DNA of 64,000 bases from Sarcocystis neurona (GCA_000727475.1 KL647316.1:1467750-1531749), one strand, 5' to 3'; counted from the stretch's first letter, positions 10,514-22,522 are shown. Notes: generated by a model from the sequence alone, not told the origin. Numbers and translations: made by a program.

Positions 10514-11828
10514 TACGGGGTAGAGTCCAGATGTGCACAACTGCATTCCTGGACTCACTTTCCCTTCGGAGTGCATACGTGTAGTTGTAAAATGCGACAG
10601 AGTCCCCATAACTAGGGGGTTACAATGGTTCGCTTTTACACGATGGAGGGGAACGCATTTCTATGAATCGGTTGAAGTGCCACACCTTGCCATAAAGATT
10701 TACGTATATACACGCGTGTATATGTACGAATAAATAAATATATATATATATATATACCTACATATATGTAGAGCGTGTATTTACGTACATATATTGAATG
10801 GCGCACGTGCGCAGCTGGATACATGCACCTGCACGAAATATTTTTCATCACCTATAAGAGTCGGCTGCGCAATTTGGATATGCGCCTCCATGTGTGAACT
10901 TTTCCATCTGCTCCTATGCCAATGTACATATACATATATGTATATGTGCAAGCACACATACGTCTGTAAGATAAAAAATGTGGTGTAGAATTGTCGGTAC
11001 AGTAGATGGTACACATGGAAATAGAGTATTAAGGTCACACCATGGACAGTGTATGTTAGAGTTTACTGAACAGGAAACCACCTGTCCATCCTTGCAATAT
11101 TAAATAGCTATATGCTTTGCTTATATGATATATATAAATGAACTAGACTGTGCAATGACAGCTAAACTGAGCGTTTCTGTTTTAGTGTGGATCAAAATCG
11201 TAAACGGTGAGTATTACATAACTCAAAAAAAGTACATCGAAAGTGGTGTCTTGGTTGGTGAGATTTCAACAGGGTAAATAATGCATACTCCAGCATTGCA
11301 ATACAGAATACCCAATATAGCAATGGCACGATATCAAGAGGCCTCTTGCTTACAAGTGAACAAAGATAGTGAAGCACTAACTTTAGCGTAATTGGTGTCA
11401 CGCAGACTAACGACTAGCAGGTGAGAATTCCCATACAGCTTATGGTAACAGTAGAGCGTGAAGCAATATATATGACGTGGAAATATGACGTTTGGGGCTC
11501 ACTGTGTAGTCAGGGACACAAGCTACCCCCGTGTGGGACAGAGGAAGATAATTTTGGTATGCAGGATTATAAAATACGTCGGTTCTTCCTGAGAGAAGCA
11601 AAGAGATTTCGTGCACAGTGAGGACACTGACATACGGAAGTACTGGAACCACAATAGCGCAATACGTAACCAAGAGGGCGTAAAACACAAGGTCTTGCCC
11701 TGTAGTGTTCTACTGCATACAATTTGCAGGGTCTGGAATACAACATATATTAGGTTCACTACATTGAATTGAGCGTGCGCAATCAGATTAGCGTCTCTGA
11801 TATCCATTTTGCAAGACACATTTCGTAG
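10514..11828. other. AT-rich spacer with microsatellite; possible exon at 11421-11621
   Basis: This is the most AT-rich part of the window and holds the (TA)n run at 10737-10756. A plus frame at 11421-11621 reads YDVWGSLCSQGHKLPPCG and ends KRFRAQ; it might be an upstream exon of the gene that follows, but no phase-compatible join was found. Confidence 0.4.
10737..10756. repeat. (TA)n microsatellite
   Basis: About 10 TA units, preceded by AATAAATAAATA. Confidence 0.95.
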
Positions 11829-14036
11829 ATCGTTTGGGAGTTGCACTACGATGTGTTCATCGATGACCAGCCGGACAGCATATCCATAAGTATTAAGTCA
11901 CGTCGAAACACCCAGACACGGAGGAAGTATGTAAAAATCGGCTGCAGCGGTAACTGTACGCGTCGACGGGCGCAGCAGTACGCAGGGCTCTTGTTCAGCA
12001 CAACCACCTGTATGTCTGTTGCAGCCCTACATCAACGCAAGAAAACTAGTATACAGGACTCACCTGCGTTCCAAAGCCTCAGAACAGACATTTCCGAGGA
12101 TGAGATAACAACTAGCACTAGTAACATGTACGGACGGCTCGCGCGAGTACTTAGGGTCCTGGAAGTTTGGACAGGCAGCCTGTATGGGCATCAGTGTCTG
12201 TATTTCTATCTGACAGTCTCATACCTGCGTGAGCCTTGCCATGAGCGTCTTCACTCTTCCAAAGTAGGATCCGGAGCTGCCGCACAAGCACCTGCTAGCA
12301 TCGCTCGAATTAGCAAGATAATCATTTTCATAGGACCTCCGGCAGGCTTTACTACTCTGTGGTCCGTAGTGCTTTAGTCACGTAAGCTGCGTCCGCGCTC
12401 TGTTGGTTCACGTTCGTGTGTGGACTTGGACGTAATCGCACCTAGGTGTGCACGTAATTTTATTTCTTGGATAGACCAGAGGCGCACGCAAGTTGGCGGT
12501 AGCCGCCTCGCGAGTCGTTCGTGTAATACGTTCCCCAGGTCAAAACGAACGTGCGCCGGCAAGGACGACTGCTCAGCAGTGATGTAAAAGGTTGCTTATT
12601 TTTCTCTTCCTGCGTGTCCACACCTTGTGCAAGCACAGTGAGGCTAGCTCGTGCGTCTCGTTAGAAGTTGCGATGTAACGAGGGCGTTCGCTACTGCGTA
12701 AAAATGTGCTCTGCTGTCTGTACACTGCCGTCACCTGCTCTTATTCTGTCCATAAATTTGCTTCGTGTGCTCCGAAGGGCATCGACTACGTGTAGATGCG
12801 CCTCTGCTGTTGCTGCTGCATCGGAGATGTGACACCTGTACATATTTGTATATATACCATCTCAACGTTCAAAGACAGTTTCTGCTGGGCGCTACAGAGA
12901 ATGACTTTGTTTGTGGTGCGGCTCACCCATTATACACAAACCCACATCTGCGGACACCGTTGGACGCAGCAAGTGGAGCTTTCGTATATTTGCCCTCCTC
13001 TCTCTTGTGAAATTTATTCCCAGCCTGCGACTGTTCCTTAGTGCTCGCACCTGCATGCAGGTAGCCGTTTATTCATCCTGTCATATTTGCTCGCGGTGAA
13101 CCTTCCTTACAGAGAAGAAAACAAACGGGTGGAGGCCCTGGCAATTCTGTGTAATCAAGGAAATCCCGTGTCGCAGGTACTTCCGTATCGTCACGTGTGT
13201 ATGTTCGCGCGGATACGACAGTGCTCCGCGCAGGCTTTTTTTTCACTCTGCAGACTCGACACTGTACGCTCAGCCCATTCTGCGTAGACAAACGTTTGTG
13301 CCTGCAGATGTCTTCCCTTAAATATTTCGTGTGTGTTTGTTCTAGTTGTACACCGGCGATTCTCGCTCGATGCCCTCGACAGCATTCTGAATAGTACATG
13401 TGCAGATACGTACAGACGTATATACATATATATATATATATAGGTATATATATATATACATGTACGCAAGTAGACGCACGTGTATGGAGTATGTGTGACT
13501 GCTTATTTGACGCGTGTGTTTCAATGTGTGCACACGCGCGTTTACATCAGTACGCATGTGGGTGCCTGTACCAAGTACAGCGTCCTAAACACCATGTGTA
13601 TGTACTCACCTACAGACGAATGTTGACGACCGCTAAAGAACGACATACGTATCGCTAGACAAGTGAACCCGCAGATACACAATAACTACGTATATACGCG
13701 TGTATCCGTGAAGATGGCGACCTGTAATAGACAAAGTCGCTTACACGATTACACATCTTTACACGCATATAATTGTCAGAAGGGGCTGGGTGGACGGCAG
13801 CTGCACTTGGTCAGCGAGGTAGTGTACTCGTACGCCTTCCTGCCAACCATCGGTACAAGTATGTACCGATGGAATCGTTTCCCAGTATACCGCAGACCGT
13901 CATCGCCGTGCTGTTTTGTGAGTGCTGTACCTCACTCCAGAAAGATGTGTTTTTGCGAACGCTATTTCGGTTGCTGCAGCCCGGTGTGCGACAGCGTTGG
14001 CAGGAGCACTCTCTCGTCCAGAAGCAGCAACGCTAG
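11829..14036 (+). CDS. Candidate eight-exon gene, at least 396 aa, 5' end not found
   Basis: Proposed exons are 11829-12365, 12475-12538, 12683-12789, 12879-13006, 13113-13176, 13254-13328, 13780-13818 and 13860-14036; they total 1191 nt with phases agreeing at every join. The first begins right after a TAG that doubles as the acceptor and reads VWELHYDVFIDDQPDSISIS. Exon 4 includes GATENDFVCGAAHPLYTNPH. The exon 4-5 join gives AFVYLPSSLLEENKRVEALA. The last exon carries LQKDVFLRTLFRLLQPGVRQ and stops at TAG. Good pyrimidine tracts precede 12475, 13113 and 13254 (CTTTTTTTTCACTCTGCAG). The sixth intron holds a (TA)n microsatellite. No domain was recognised. The 13254-13328 exon reads well in two frames, and the 5' end lies further upstream. 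A third plus frame at 13922-14224 is Ala-rich and is an alternative at the 3' end. Confidence 0.42.
13419..13458. repeat. (TA)n microsatellite in intron
   Basis: TA-rich run interrupted by GG, located in the long intron 13329-13779 of the gene modelled at 11829-14036. Confidence 0.92.
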
Positions 14037-14627
14037 CAACACCATATGAAGCAGAGAGTAGCGACACCGCACGGGCAGCCCCTCCTGCAACACTGCGTGC
14101 CGTGGATGCATCAGCAACGATGTACCCAGTAGCGTCGACGGCATTGCACGGAGCCAAATCATCGGCACTCGACGCAGAGATAACTGCAGCAGCACCAGCA
14201 GACCAGGCTGCCCTACGTTTGTAGGGACAACGGAAGCCTGTGTATCCTCGGTGCAGGGGGGCCTGAAAGAAAGAGGAAAACGGACATACACATCGGTAGA
14301 GGTGCACGTAGGCCAGGCTAAAGCGACAGGAAGGAACTTCGTTTGAATGATTACTGAGTGTGAGGGCTTACGTGGGTCTGCTCGTTCGTGCCCAGCCGAC
14401 GTGTCCATCCGTACAGGAAGCACTCACAGAGCTGCGTGAGACGCTACCAAGACCTACCAGTCCGTGCTCTATAGTGAGGGAAATTATTCGAAGTTTAGTC
14501 ACCCACGCCCCCAGTAGCACGGCCTCAATTCAAATATAGTTTCGCGGATTGATTTCCGCGCATACGAACATACGGACACATGTGCACGCAGATAAACGTG
14601 ACGGTACACAGATGCTTCGCTGCATAT

Positions 14628-14688
14628 TTATATATATATATATTTATACGTACGTAGGCACAGGCACATATATATATATATATATATG
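14628..14688. repeat. Two (TA)n microsatellites
   Basis: Runs at about 14628-14644 and 14668-14688 are separated by an ACGTACGTA-containing spacer. Confidence 0.92.
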
Positions 14689-17159
14689 CACATTTGTATA
14701 CACACGCATATATCTGCAAAGCAGTCATGAGGGCAGTGCGCTGAGTAAAGACTGCAGGGGCCATATCCAAGAGAAGGAGTACTACACGTTTGCACAGGGT
14801 ACCACTGTGCTTACTGCTGTTGACCCCCTTACCACTGCCACGAGATTTATTTTTATTTGCGAGTTACTGGGGTCCTGGGTAGCGATTGCTACAGTCTTTG
14901 TACTCACTTCGACTCCCCTGTTCGTGCAGAGTCGCCCTGTCGCTTGTGGCGTGCACGAAAATGTTTACACATACGCGTATGTGAGTATATCCCATTACGC
15001 AGTGGGAGGTAAGTGCACTTGCGGATAACTTTTCTGACTTATTCACCTCATCAGTGCTTCGAGGATTCGAATAGAGGGAAACGGTGGATAATTAATGAGA
15101 TCCAGAGGGTCGAATGTGCACACACTACGAACCGACACACATACACACACACACATACACCTACGAAGACGCATTCGTCTCACCCATTCACACGCAGACA
15201 ATCATTAGTGTAGCAAATATACGTGTCACCACTATCGATAAACCCGAGGAAAAGATACTGCGGATACCTGGACATCCGTAGACGTTAAAACATTAAGTCC
15301 AAATTTGGGCCTGAAGTGCCGCTCTTCATGTCGAATGCTGCGCAGCAGAGTACCCCCAACAACAGCAGAAGCGGTAGTAGTAGCAGCATTCATTATATAT
15401 ATGTATTTATGCATATGTGTACACGCACGGAGTGGGCAGAGGACAAGGTCGGAGAAAGGCGCACCCAAACGAGTGCACCACCAAAAAATGCCAACGAAGC
15501 AAATCTTTGGGAAGGGTAGGGAGCAGCTCGACGGTGGCTGCTGAGAGGGATGTGGAGAAGGTGCAGGGAAAAGACGCTGAGGCGTTTGTGCTTCTCAGGC
15601 AAAGCCGTGCGCACGAACGACGTGAGGTGTCAGCACATACAACCGCATGTCTATCTGCGTATCTCTGTTGAACGCAGATATACGTTGGCACGTAGACTAC
15701 CGACCGACACATACGTGTATCCACTTATGCGTGCGCACTCCCCCAGAAATGTACATAGACACACACCTTCACGTAGGTTTCTTTGCAGTCACCAAGAAAA
15801 CCAAACTCCTGTTTTGATCGCTTCTACTCCTGGCCGTCCTCACGTCTTCTTTCGAAGGACGCACACAGAAAGTGTCTCTGCAACGAAGAAAGCACGTCTG
15901 CGGATCTGTGCACACAGAGACGTATACAGACAGTTACACGGGCGCCCACGCATACAGATATACACTTGCTATACAGCGCAGCAGGTATATATGTGGGCGT
16001 ACGCAGCTACTCGCGCCTGTGTGTGGTGTACTTGTTTGTGTCCCCCTGTTCTCAGTGCAACTCAGTCATAAACGACCATGTGTCTCCCTTGACGTAAATG
16101 ATTCACGATAGAGTGCTACGTGTCTCCCTCCCAAGCCCGCTTTCCTTACTCGTTCGTACTATATGCTGCTACAGTGAAATTGAGACGCTATGATGAGGCG
16201 AAAGACCAGGTTCACTCCACTCATATCTGTACACGCACGCGTATAGGTAACATACATACATAAAGGCTGGCGAAGACATCACTGCACAGGAAGCGTATAC
16301 GTCTATAATTATACGTATGTACACACATGCATACACACATACACATACTACTACGTATCTACGCATGTATGTGTATACACTTGTAACTACAAGTCAAGTC
16401 AGTTATTCAGAGGAACAGTGTAATGCGTATGTACGAATAGAGGATTTTGACAAACACATACACAGAAAAGGCTATCGATCTCACAGAACCAGCAGCTACC
16501 CCCTTCGTATGTTTTGAAGAAAAATCACCGATTAAAGAGAAAACAGTACCGCAAGCGTTGTTCACAGGGAACGACGGCGGGTACGTGCGCGCAGCAGGGA
16601 ATAAGTCGCCGGCAGGCAGGTCATAAGGGTGACGCGTGTTCGCACTTATATATAGCAGACATCAAAGTCTATAGGGAGACGAAGATGGACGGACAGGAAC
16701 GTAACTGCACTGGGAGAATGAAGGACGCACGTTGAGGCACGAAAAGCTGTGTAATGCTACATGAGGCCGGTTAGCATGCATCTGCTCGACAGTATACACC
16801 CACGTAACGGAATAGTTGCATACACGTGTGTGTGTGTGTGGACGGTGAACGACAGAAAAATACAGAAGCCTCAGTCGAACGAAATACAGAGAATTGCAAA
16901 ACTCTGTCACTCGGGCTACGCCGGAAGCCAGTACCAGCGCGCAAAGATGTACACACGTAGCGCAGTCGTACGTACAGTATCCCCGTACTTTTCTATATGT
17001 GTCCACACATAGGTGGAGAGAGAGACAGAGAAAGAGAGACATAGACAGGAAATAGTCCTGGGAACAACGTATGTAGGTGTACAATGCAAGATATTCAACT
17101 ACACTAACACGCCAGCAGGCATACGTATTCCTGCGTCAGTACGCACCCATACGGATATG

Positions 17160-17200
17160 CGTATGTATGTATGTATGTCTGTATGTATGTATGTATATAT
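17160..17200. repeat. (GTAT)n microsatellite
   Basis: Tandem GTAT/GTAC-like tetramers, with one CTGT variant in the middle. Confidence 0.9.
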
Positions 17201-17297
17201 GTGTATGCATATATATTGATACATGCACTGAGAGGGAGACGGACACGCATGCACACCGACATGGGTAGGGAGACAGATACACACGTACACGCGTAAT

Positions 17298-18086
17298 TTA
17301 GGGTATCGAAATACAGTTACAGGACACAAAGCTCTCTAGAGTCAGCAGCATATATGCGTGTGTAGCGCGGCCCGCCAGGCCTGCTCTGCGCTCAGCACCA
17401 GGAAATGAGGGCAATGACGAGTACGTGCACGGCGGATGCAAAGCAGCGCCCGCTACTGTCGTCTCTATGTGTATTTGACACTTTGGATATATTAACACAT
17501 GCGCATATACATATATATATATACACGCACGTGTATACGTATACGTGTACGCGTACACAGATTAAGACACGTGTTCTGGACAACAGCATACAAGCCACTG
17601 ATTATTCTTCTTACGCCCCTTCGCCGCGGAGGAAGCCGGTTCTCGCACGTCTCGCGAAGGAGGAAGGTCTTCGTCGAGCAGCAGCATGTTAGCGGCAGCT
17701 GCAGCAGATCTGGATTTTCTCTCCCCTTCGAGCACCCACGTGAGGGGTTGCTGTGTCTGCTGTTGCTGAAGTGGACCTGTGGCAGGCGCTGGCACTGGTG
17801 CTGGAAACCCCCCACAATGCTCTCCGATACCACCCACCAAAAGCTGCTCTCGAGCAGCATTTGGTGGCGCGCTTGCGCCGCTGTGCTCCTGCTGCTGCTG
17901 TTGTGCTGTTGCTGCTGCTGCTCCGACACGATGCTGTTGTCTTGACGCTACTGCTGTTTTGCTGGTGTTGCTGCTTTCTTCGCTGTTGAAAGCGGCTTGC
18001 CGCTCTCCGCGTTTGCCGCCGTCTGTCTCTGCAATACCGACAGCCTCCGTACTTGGCGGCTCTTGCTGCCACGACAAACGCGTCGC
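17298..18086 (-). CDS. Candidate gene with Gln and Ala runs, last two exons, about 208 aa
   Basis: On the minus strand, exon 18086-17615 follows a strong pyrimidine-rich acceptor (CCGTCTCCGCTGCAG) and stays open for 157 codons. It includes QQEPPSTEAVGIAETDGGKR, a run of five Gln after AAAATA, the segment REQLLVGGIGEHCGGFPAPV, four more Gln, and SAAAAANMLLLDEDLPPSRD. It ends AAKG at a GTAAGA donor in phase 1. The last exon, 17452-17298, joins in phase and reads HPPCTYSSLPSFPGAERRAG, ending CISIP and TAA. Gln/Ala runs from sense-strand CAG repeats are typical of Eimeria genes. The first exon lies upstream of 18086 and was not found. A second frame starting at the ATG at 18118-18120 (MPPSASAVSAAGDAFVVAAR) is also open for 143 codons and is the main alternative. 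Confidence 0.6.
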
Positions 18087-18385
18087 CTGCAGCGGAGACG
18101 GCAGACGCAGAGGGAGGCATGAAATAAAGTTGCCGTACAATTACACAACACGACGAACAGACGCAACAGCACCAGCCAGCGCGGCAACAGCAGCAGCGGA
18201 AGCAGCAGCATCAAACAATACGAACACCAGCGGAGAACGCAGTCGGAAGGACGGCAAATATAGTCGGAGACGCCAACGCAGTCTATTTCAGCTGTGCGGT
18301 CAGCAGGTGTCAGCCATTTTCCCGAGTAAAGCAGCAGCAGTGGCCTAACCTTGATGTGGATGCGGTGATCGTAAAGAGGCAGCAA

Positions 18386-18871
18386 ATGGCAGTCTTCAAG
18401 AACATCCAGCCAGACAAAAGGCTGCTGGTGAAGCCGGTCCCTGCTGCTCGTTTGTTCGGTGCTGCTGCCCGACGGTGCTTCTTTCACTCGCACTTTGAAC
18501 CTGAGCAGCAGCACGAGCCTCAGCAGTCGTCACACAAGAAGGTGAAATAACAAAGGACGACAGCCAAGGAGCCGCAGCAGCAGGCGTGCGGCAACAGTGC
18601 TAGCAGGATTTGCATCAGTGGCAGCCGTAACGGGTGTGCCGGCAGCAAATGCAGCAGGCGCATTATAGCTAGCTGCAGCCCCACCAACAGCGGCGGCGGG
18701 AGCAGCACGAGAAGCAGGACAAGCAATTTCACAAGCCGCACAAGGCGAGGAGTCCACCAAGCAGCAGCAGTCGTAGTGCCACCAGAGACAGCAGCAGCGG
18801 CAGCAGACACAGCAGAGGTAGTCATAGAGAGCCTGGCAGCAGTTCAGCAAAAAAAACTGCGGTACGCATGA
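18386..18871 (+). CDS. Candidate gene with Ala-rich C-terminus; middle unresolved
   Basis: ATG 18386 opens MAVFKNIQPDKRLLVKPVPA, then RLFGAAARRCFFHSHFEPEQ and a Gln-rich end, to a GTGAAA donor after 18541. The 3' part ends VIESLAAVQQKKLRYA with TGA at 18869-18871, preceded by ETAAAAADTAEV. Between 18580 and 18730 two frames are open: a Ser/Cys/Arg-rich one that is continuous with the 3' part, and one with a hydrophobic run TVLAGFASVAAVTGVPAANA that would need two more splices. The N-terminus resembles a mitochondrial presequence (inference). The plus frame just upstream (about 18125-18345), with many GCA Ala codons, may be a further upstream exon. Confidence 0.45.
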
Positions 18872-19627
18872 TCTCGCCGTAGCGTGTCAACAGCTCAAGC
18901 ACTAGCTGATGCACTCAGTCGTCTGTGCGACCACATGTGAAGGATGGACGCTACAAGAGAAAGGGACGCGCACGTGTATAAACACACGTGTAGACACATA
19001 TATACACATATCCCTATGCGTGTATGGCCTTGTGTGGACAAACACACACAACATCTATAGAGACGGCATACGCACGTAACAAGTTAGGCAAAAACTTTCT
19101 TACGGTAACGTCTCACGTAGTGTACCTGGAGACACATAACAACGCGCCACAGGCATGCAAATGCAGTCGGAAAGAGCATACGCATTCCAGCACATATATA
19201 TCCACGTGGACAACAGGTGAAGGAAAACGAACCGCGTGCAGGGTTGTATGGACTGAGACCCACAGACGGCTGCACGCGTCAAAACACAGGTTCATAAAAG
19301 TAGGTACTTGCAGCAGTCCACCAGGCAACACATATACACGAGGTCTGTGATGCTCACTTGCCTAGGCAGCGAGTACACGTTTCCACACACAAACAGAGCA
19401 CAGACACACCCCACCCCAGGTCACTGGAGCGGCTCTGACGCTTTTGTTTCCACGGAGGTTTTGACAACCTCGGAGACGGAGTCGGTGGCCGCACATTCGA
19501 CAGCCTCGCGAACAGAGACTGCACGCACAGCGCCGTCGACGTCGCAGGACGCACTGTCCGACAGCGTGATCTACAGGAGGTAGCAACGGTGTTCTTCAGT
19601 GGACACGACCCCTCTGCGCCTCATGCA

Positions 19628-21497
19628 TTATCCATACAAGCCCGCACGAGGAGGCAGCGTACACCGTAGACACCAAACCCCTGGAACGTACGCTTGCAAA
19701 TATTTTACACACAATGCCTCAGTGACCGGCGAGCGCCCCCTGGACAGAAACTTCCACAGGGGGACCTTGACAGAGTTCGCAGTAAATAAAGGCTTCCCCA
19801 CCAGCACCTGGGGAGTGGCGCTTTACAGAAGCGGTCGCAGACGCGTACGCCGCGCGCCCAGGACACACCCCACTAGCCAGCAGAGATGTAGACACAAGCC
19901 CAAGAGTCTGCGTCGCGCAGACTGCCGGCTCGTACGCACTTCTGCGTGCACACGCGTACGCGCTCACACTACACTTCATAACTTGCAGCACCGGGTAAGG
20001 GGTTCAAGACTGCTGGGCTGTTTTGGCCCCCGCAGACGTACCCACAAATTTGAGTCCACTGCAACGAGATGCGCGCGGCAATTGCATGCGCTGGGGTAAG
20101 TCGCGGAGGACACACTTCACTGCGCAATTGCTGCTGCAATTGCTGCCCCCATTTCTGCCGCTGCGGCTGCACCCGGTGACGAGGGTGGAGGGGCCGCTGT
20201 TGCGAGGGCTGACGCAAAGAACGGTGCGGCTGTGGCCGCTCTGGCCGCCGTGGAAGGTCACCGGTCGTGCAGTCTGCCTAGGACTCTCAGCAGCCGAAGC
20301 AGAAAACATGGCCCGAGCTTGCAAAAGTTTTGCTATTGCGTCACCCCTCTCCTTCAGAACTCCTAGCGGCACGCCGTGGCGGCAGCACCACCCAACGTAC
20401 TTGCCCTGCAGTGTACACGTGGTGACTACGAAAACAGAGGAGGATGCAGACGCGCCTCCTGCGTGCGTGCGCGGCTACAAGAGGGAGAATGCGAACGCAC
20501 TTTCCCGCTGCATGCGTCTCGTGTTACCAGGGTGTAGACACAGCCCTTCTGCACACGCGTGCTTACGTACACGAATATCAAAGGCGTACGGAGATGCGTA
20601 CAGGATTGCCCGTGCACATGCGTACGCCGTCATATTACAACTCATAATGTTCAACACCACACACGCATAGAGGCTCCAGGTTGTCCCTCACGTATGCAGC
20701 TACGGATAAAATATATTCACACACTACAAAAATACTAAACACACGTGTATCATACGCTTGTACATACGTGTAGAAAGAGAGATAGATAAATAGATATTCC
20801 TTACGTACATTTACACATACACGTATCTCTACACACACGTATCTATATATGAATACTTTTAATACGCATACAAATATAGAGCTGTGCACGGGTGCGTAGA
20901 TGCTACAGGATTTGCAACAGCACAAAACATATATATATACAGATGTACACGAGTAAAGGTTTTCGCTTAGCAGGTGGAGATGCCCTGCAGCACAAGAGAT
21001 CCTGCTCAAGGGCACGGTAAGGTAAGCACAGCCCTTTACCTGAAGTGGTATGTGCCCGGGAGTGGGAAGTAATCCTTTACGTCTCGCAGAGTCACGCAAG
21101 TGCTGCGCTTCGGGATTTTGAACGCGTTAGGCGTCATGTAGTCGTCTCCGTCGGAAGTCACGACATAGTAGGCATACGTAGCAGATCCCCCCTCCCCTGC
21201 TGCTCCTGTTCCCGTTCCTGCTCCTGCTCCCCCTGGCGCTGCTGCTCCCCCCCCTGTTGGCACTCTAGCTCTGCCTCCTCCTCCTCCTGCTGTTGTTGTC
21301 CGACAGGACTCGCCTGCTCTGCTCGCGCTTTCGATCTGTGCTGAGTCCGCGGCGCGTAGGCCCCCCCCACCGGTCGGTTGGCTGGTCCTGCTGCTGCTGT
21401 TACGAGAGAGGGGGTGGCTCTCGCTCTCTAGGCCGGAGGTAGCAACGCCAGAGGGAGACGGCTGTCCCGCACACTGACTGCTCATCGTTGTCATCAT
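19628..21497 (-). CDS. DIX-like domain protein with Ala-rich insertion, about 268 aa
   Basis: Minus-strand exons by eye are 21497-21040, 20240-20121, 20090-20042 and 19807-19628; together 807 nt. Residues 1-105 are a Ser/Gly/Pro-rich leader starting MMTTMSSQCAGQPSPSG. Residues about 106-152 read TYAYYVVTSDGDDYMTPNAF, then KIPKRSTCVTLRDVKDYFPL and PGTYHFR. This matches the DIX pattern of a first strand, a Pro before the Thr-Leu-x-x-Lys motif, and a Tyr-x-Phe strand. After a donor in phase 2 comes an Ala-rich exon, then VAVDSNLW joined to VLVGKPLFTANSVKVPLWKF, which may be the rest of the domain split by the Ala run. DIX domains form head-to-tail polymers in Dishevelled, Axin and plant SOSEKI proteins, so a role in cortical or apical polarity is possible (inference). 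The frame is open upstream of the chosen ATG, so the start may lie further 5'. The exon 1-2 join is the least certain. Confidence 0.62.
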
Positions 21498-21624
21498 CTG
21501 CAATAAGGGAAGGAGCTCCGGGGGACAGAATCCGAATTCCCTCCTACAGGTACAGAACCTTATCTCCTGACGCACGTGTTCAGATGCTGAAATTGCACTT
21601 CGGCGCACGTCTAAACACTTATAC

Positions 21625-21694
21625 ACGAGGACATCGATTTCCCGGACGTACGTACAGTAATACATGAGGACATCGACTTCCCGGACGTACGTAC
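21625..21694. promoter_or_regulatory. Two-copy 31-nt repeat between divergent genes
   Basis: Copies at 21625-21655 and 21664-21694 are offset by 39 nt and share GAGGACATCGA, TTCCCGG and the palindrome-like ACGTACGTAC. They lie between the minus-strand DIX-like gene (start about 21497) and a plus-strand candidate starting at 21719, so a shared promoter element is possible. Function is inferred from position only. Confidence 0.45.
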
Positions 21695-21718
21695 GATAAG
21701 CGGTCCCTCGTACGGCAC

Positions 21719-22522
21719 ATGACCAATGTAACCTGTTACGATATTCACGCCCACAGGCTCCTTAAAGAACCAGGAGTCGGCACCACACCAGCAGTCCCGT
21801 CTGAGAAGCGAAAGCAAGGACAACACAAGAGACCCAACAAGAAGACCGCAGGAGCGCAGTACAGCACCGGCATCAGTAACTCCGTAGCGAAAGCCGTGCA
21901 ACCTCCTGAGAAGAGGGTCGACTGGAGGGGACTCCAGAGAGAAGAAGAAAAGGCGCAACGAAATATCCCTAGAGTCGTGGAATACAATAGCTTCGGCAAC
22001 TGTTGCGATATTTCCAGCAGATGCAGCACACGGCAACAAACAGCACCAGTAGCGACAACAGGAGACGCTACAGCATTAGAGAAAGACACGGCAGCAACAC
22101 ACACAAGGGAGCGTTCCCGCGCCTGAGAGGAGCATGCGACCTCAACCGGTGACAGCCACACACACACGCTGACCAGCAGCAGCTCCTGCGCTCTGGATAT
22201 ACACGCGTTTACTGCGTGAACCGCACTCAATATCTTAAGGGCACACGGGGATTCCATGCAAAGGTTGAACACGCAGCAGACAGCTCTGCAGCCGTTAGGC
22301 GTGTGAGCAGTGCAGCAAACGCAAAGCTGCCCAGGAACAGTAAAGGTAGCATCTGCTTCTGCGTACAAATGGAAAAGACTCTCAAGACAGGGGAAAGAAG
22401 AGATCGAGGATAAAATCATAAATTTAGAACTGGAGGAAATTCACCGAAGAGCGCAGCAGGCGCTGCGGAGAAGGGAGGTTGCAGCGGCTGCGTTTGCGCA
22501 GATGCAGATGATTAGAGACTGA
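21719..22522 (+). CDS. Candidate three-exon gene with helical C-terminus, about 145 aa
   Basis: Exons are 21719-21883, 22021-22148 and 22378-22522 (438 nt, 146 codons). The start reads MTNVTCYDIHAHRLLKEPGV, followed by a Lys-rich stretch. Exon 2 holds NRRRYSIRERHGSNTHKGAF. The last exon is strongly helical and charged: EEIEDKIINLELEEIHRRAQ, then RRREVAAAAFAQMQMIRD and TGA. The C-terminal exon is the most reliable part. Upstream, exon 1 could also read on to 22126 in one frame (KRVDWRGLQREEEKAQRNIP), so the middle is uncertain. The long minus-strand frame over the same ground (21745-22419) is Leu/Cys/Val-rich and looks like its shadow. Confidence 0.42.

Larger units (their letters stand above)
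14037..17297. other. Microsatellite-rich stretch with one strong exon-like segment
   Basis: A segment at 14930-15008 is bounded by a pyrimidine-rich acceptor (CCCCTGTTCGTGCAG) and a perfect GTAAGT donor, and a second acceptor follows at TTATTCACCTCATCAG (ends near 15054). Two of its frames stay open and both can join the next segment to a nearby stop, so neither frame is chosen. Around 15328-15640 a plus frame begins MSNAAQQSTPNNSRSGSSSS and another reads VAAERDVEKVQGKDAEAFVL; several splice solutions are possible and none is preferred. The rest is TA, CA and GTAT repeat-rich spacer. Confidence 0.4.

Noticed and set aside
21745..22419. 224-codon minus-strand frame
   Set aside because: It is Leu/Cys/Val-rich and antisense to a charged, helical plus-strand exon; it is best explained as a shadow of low stop density.
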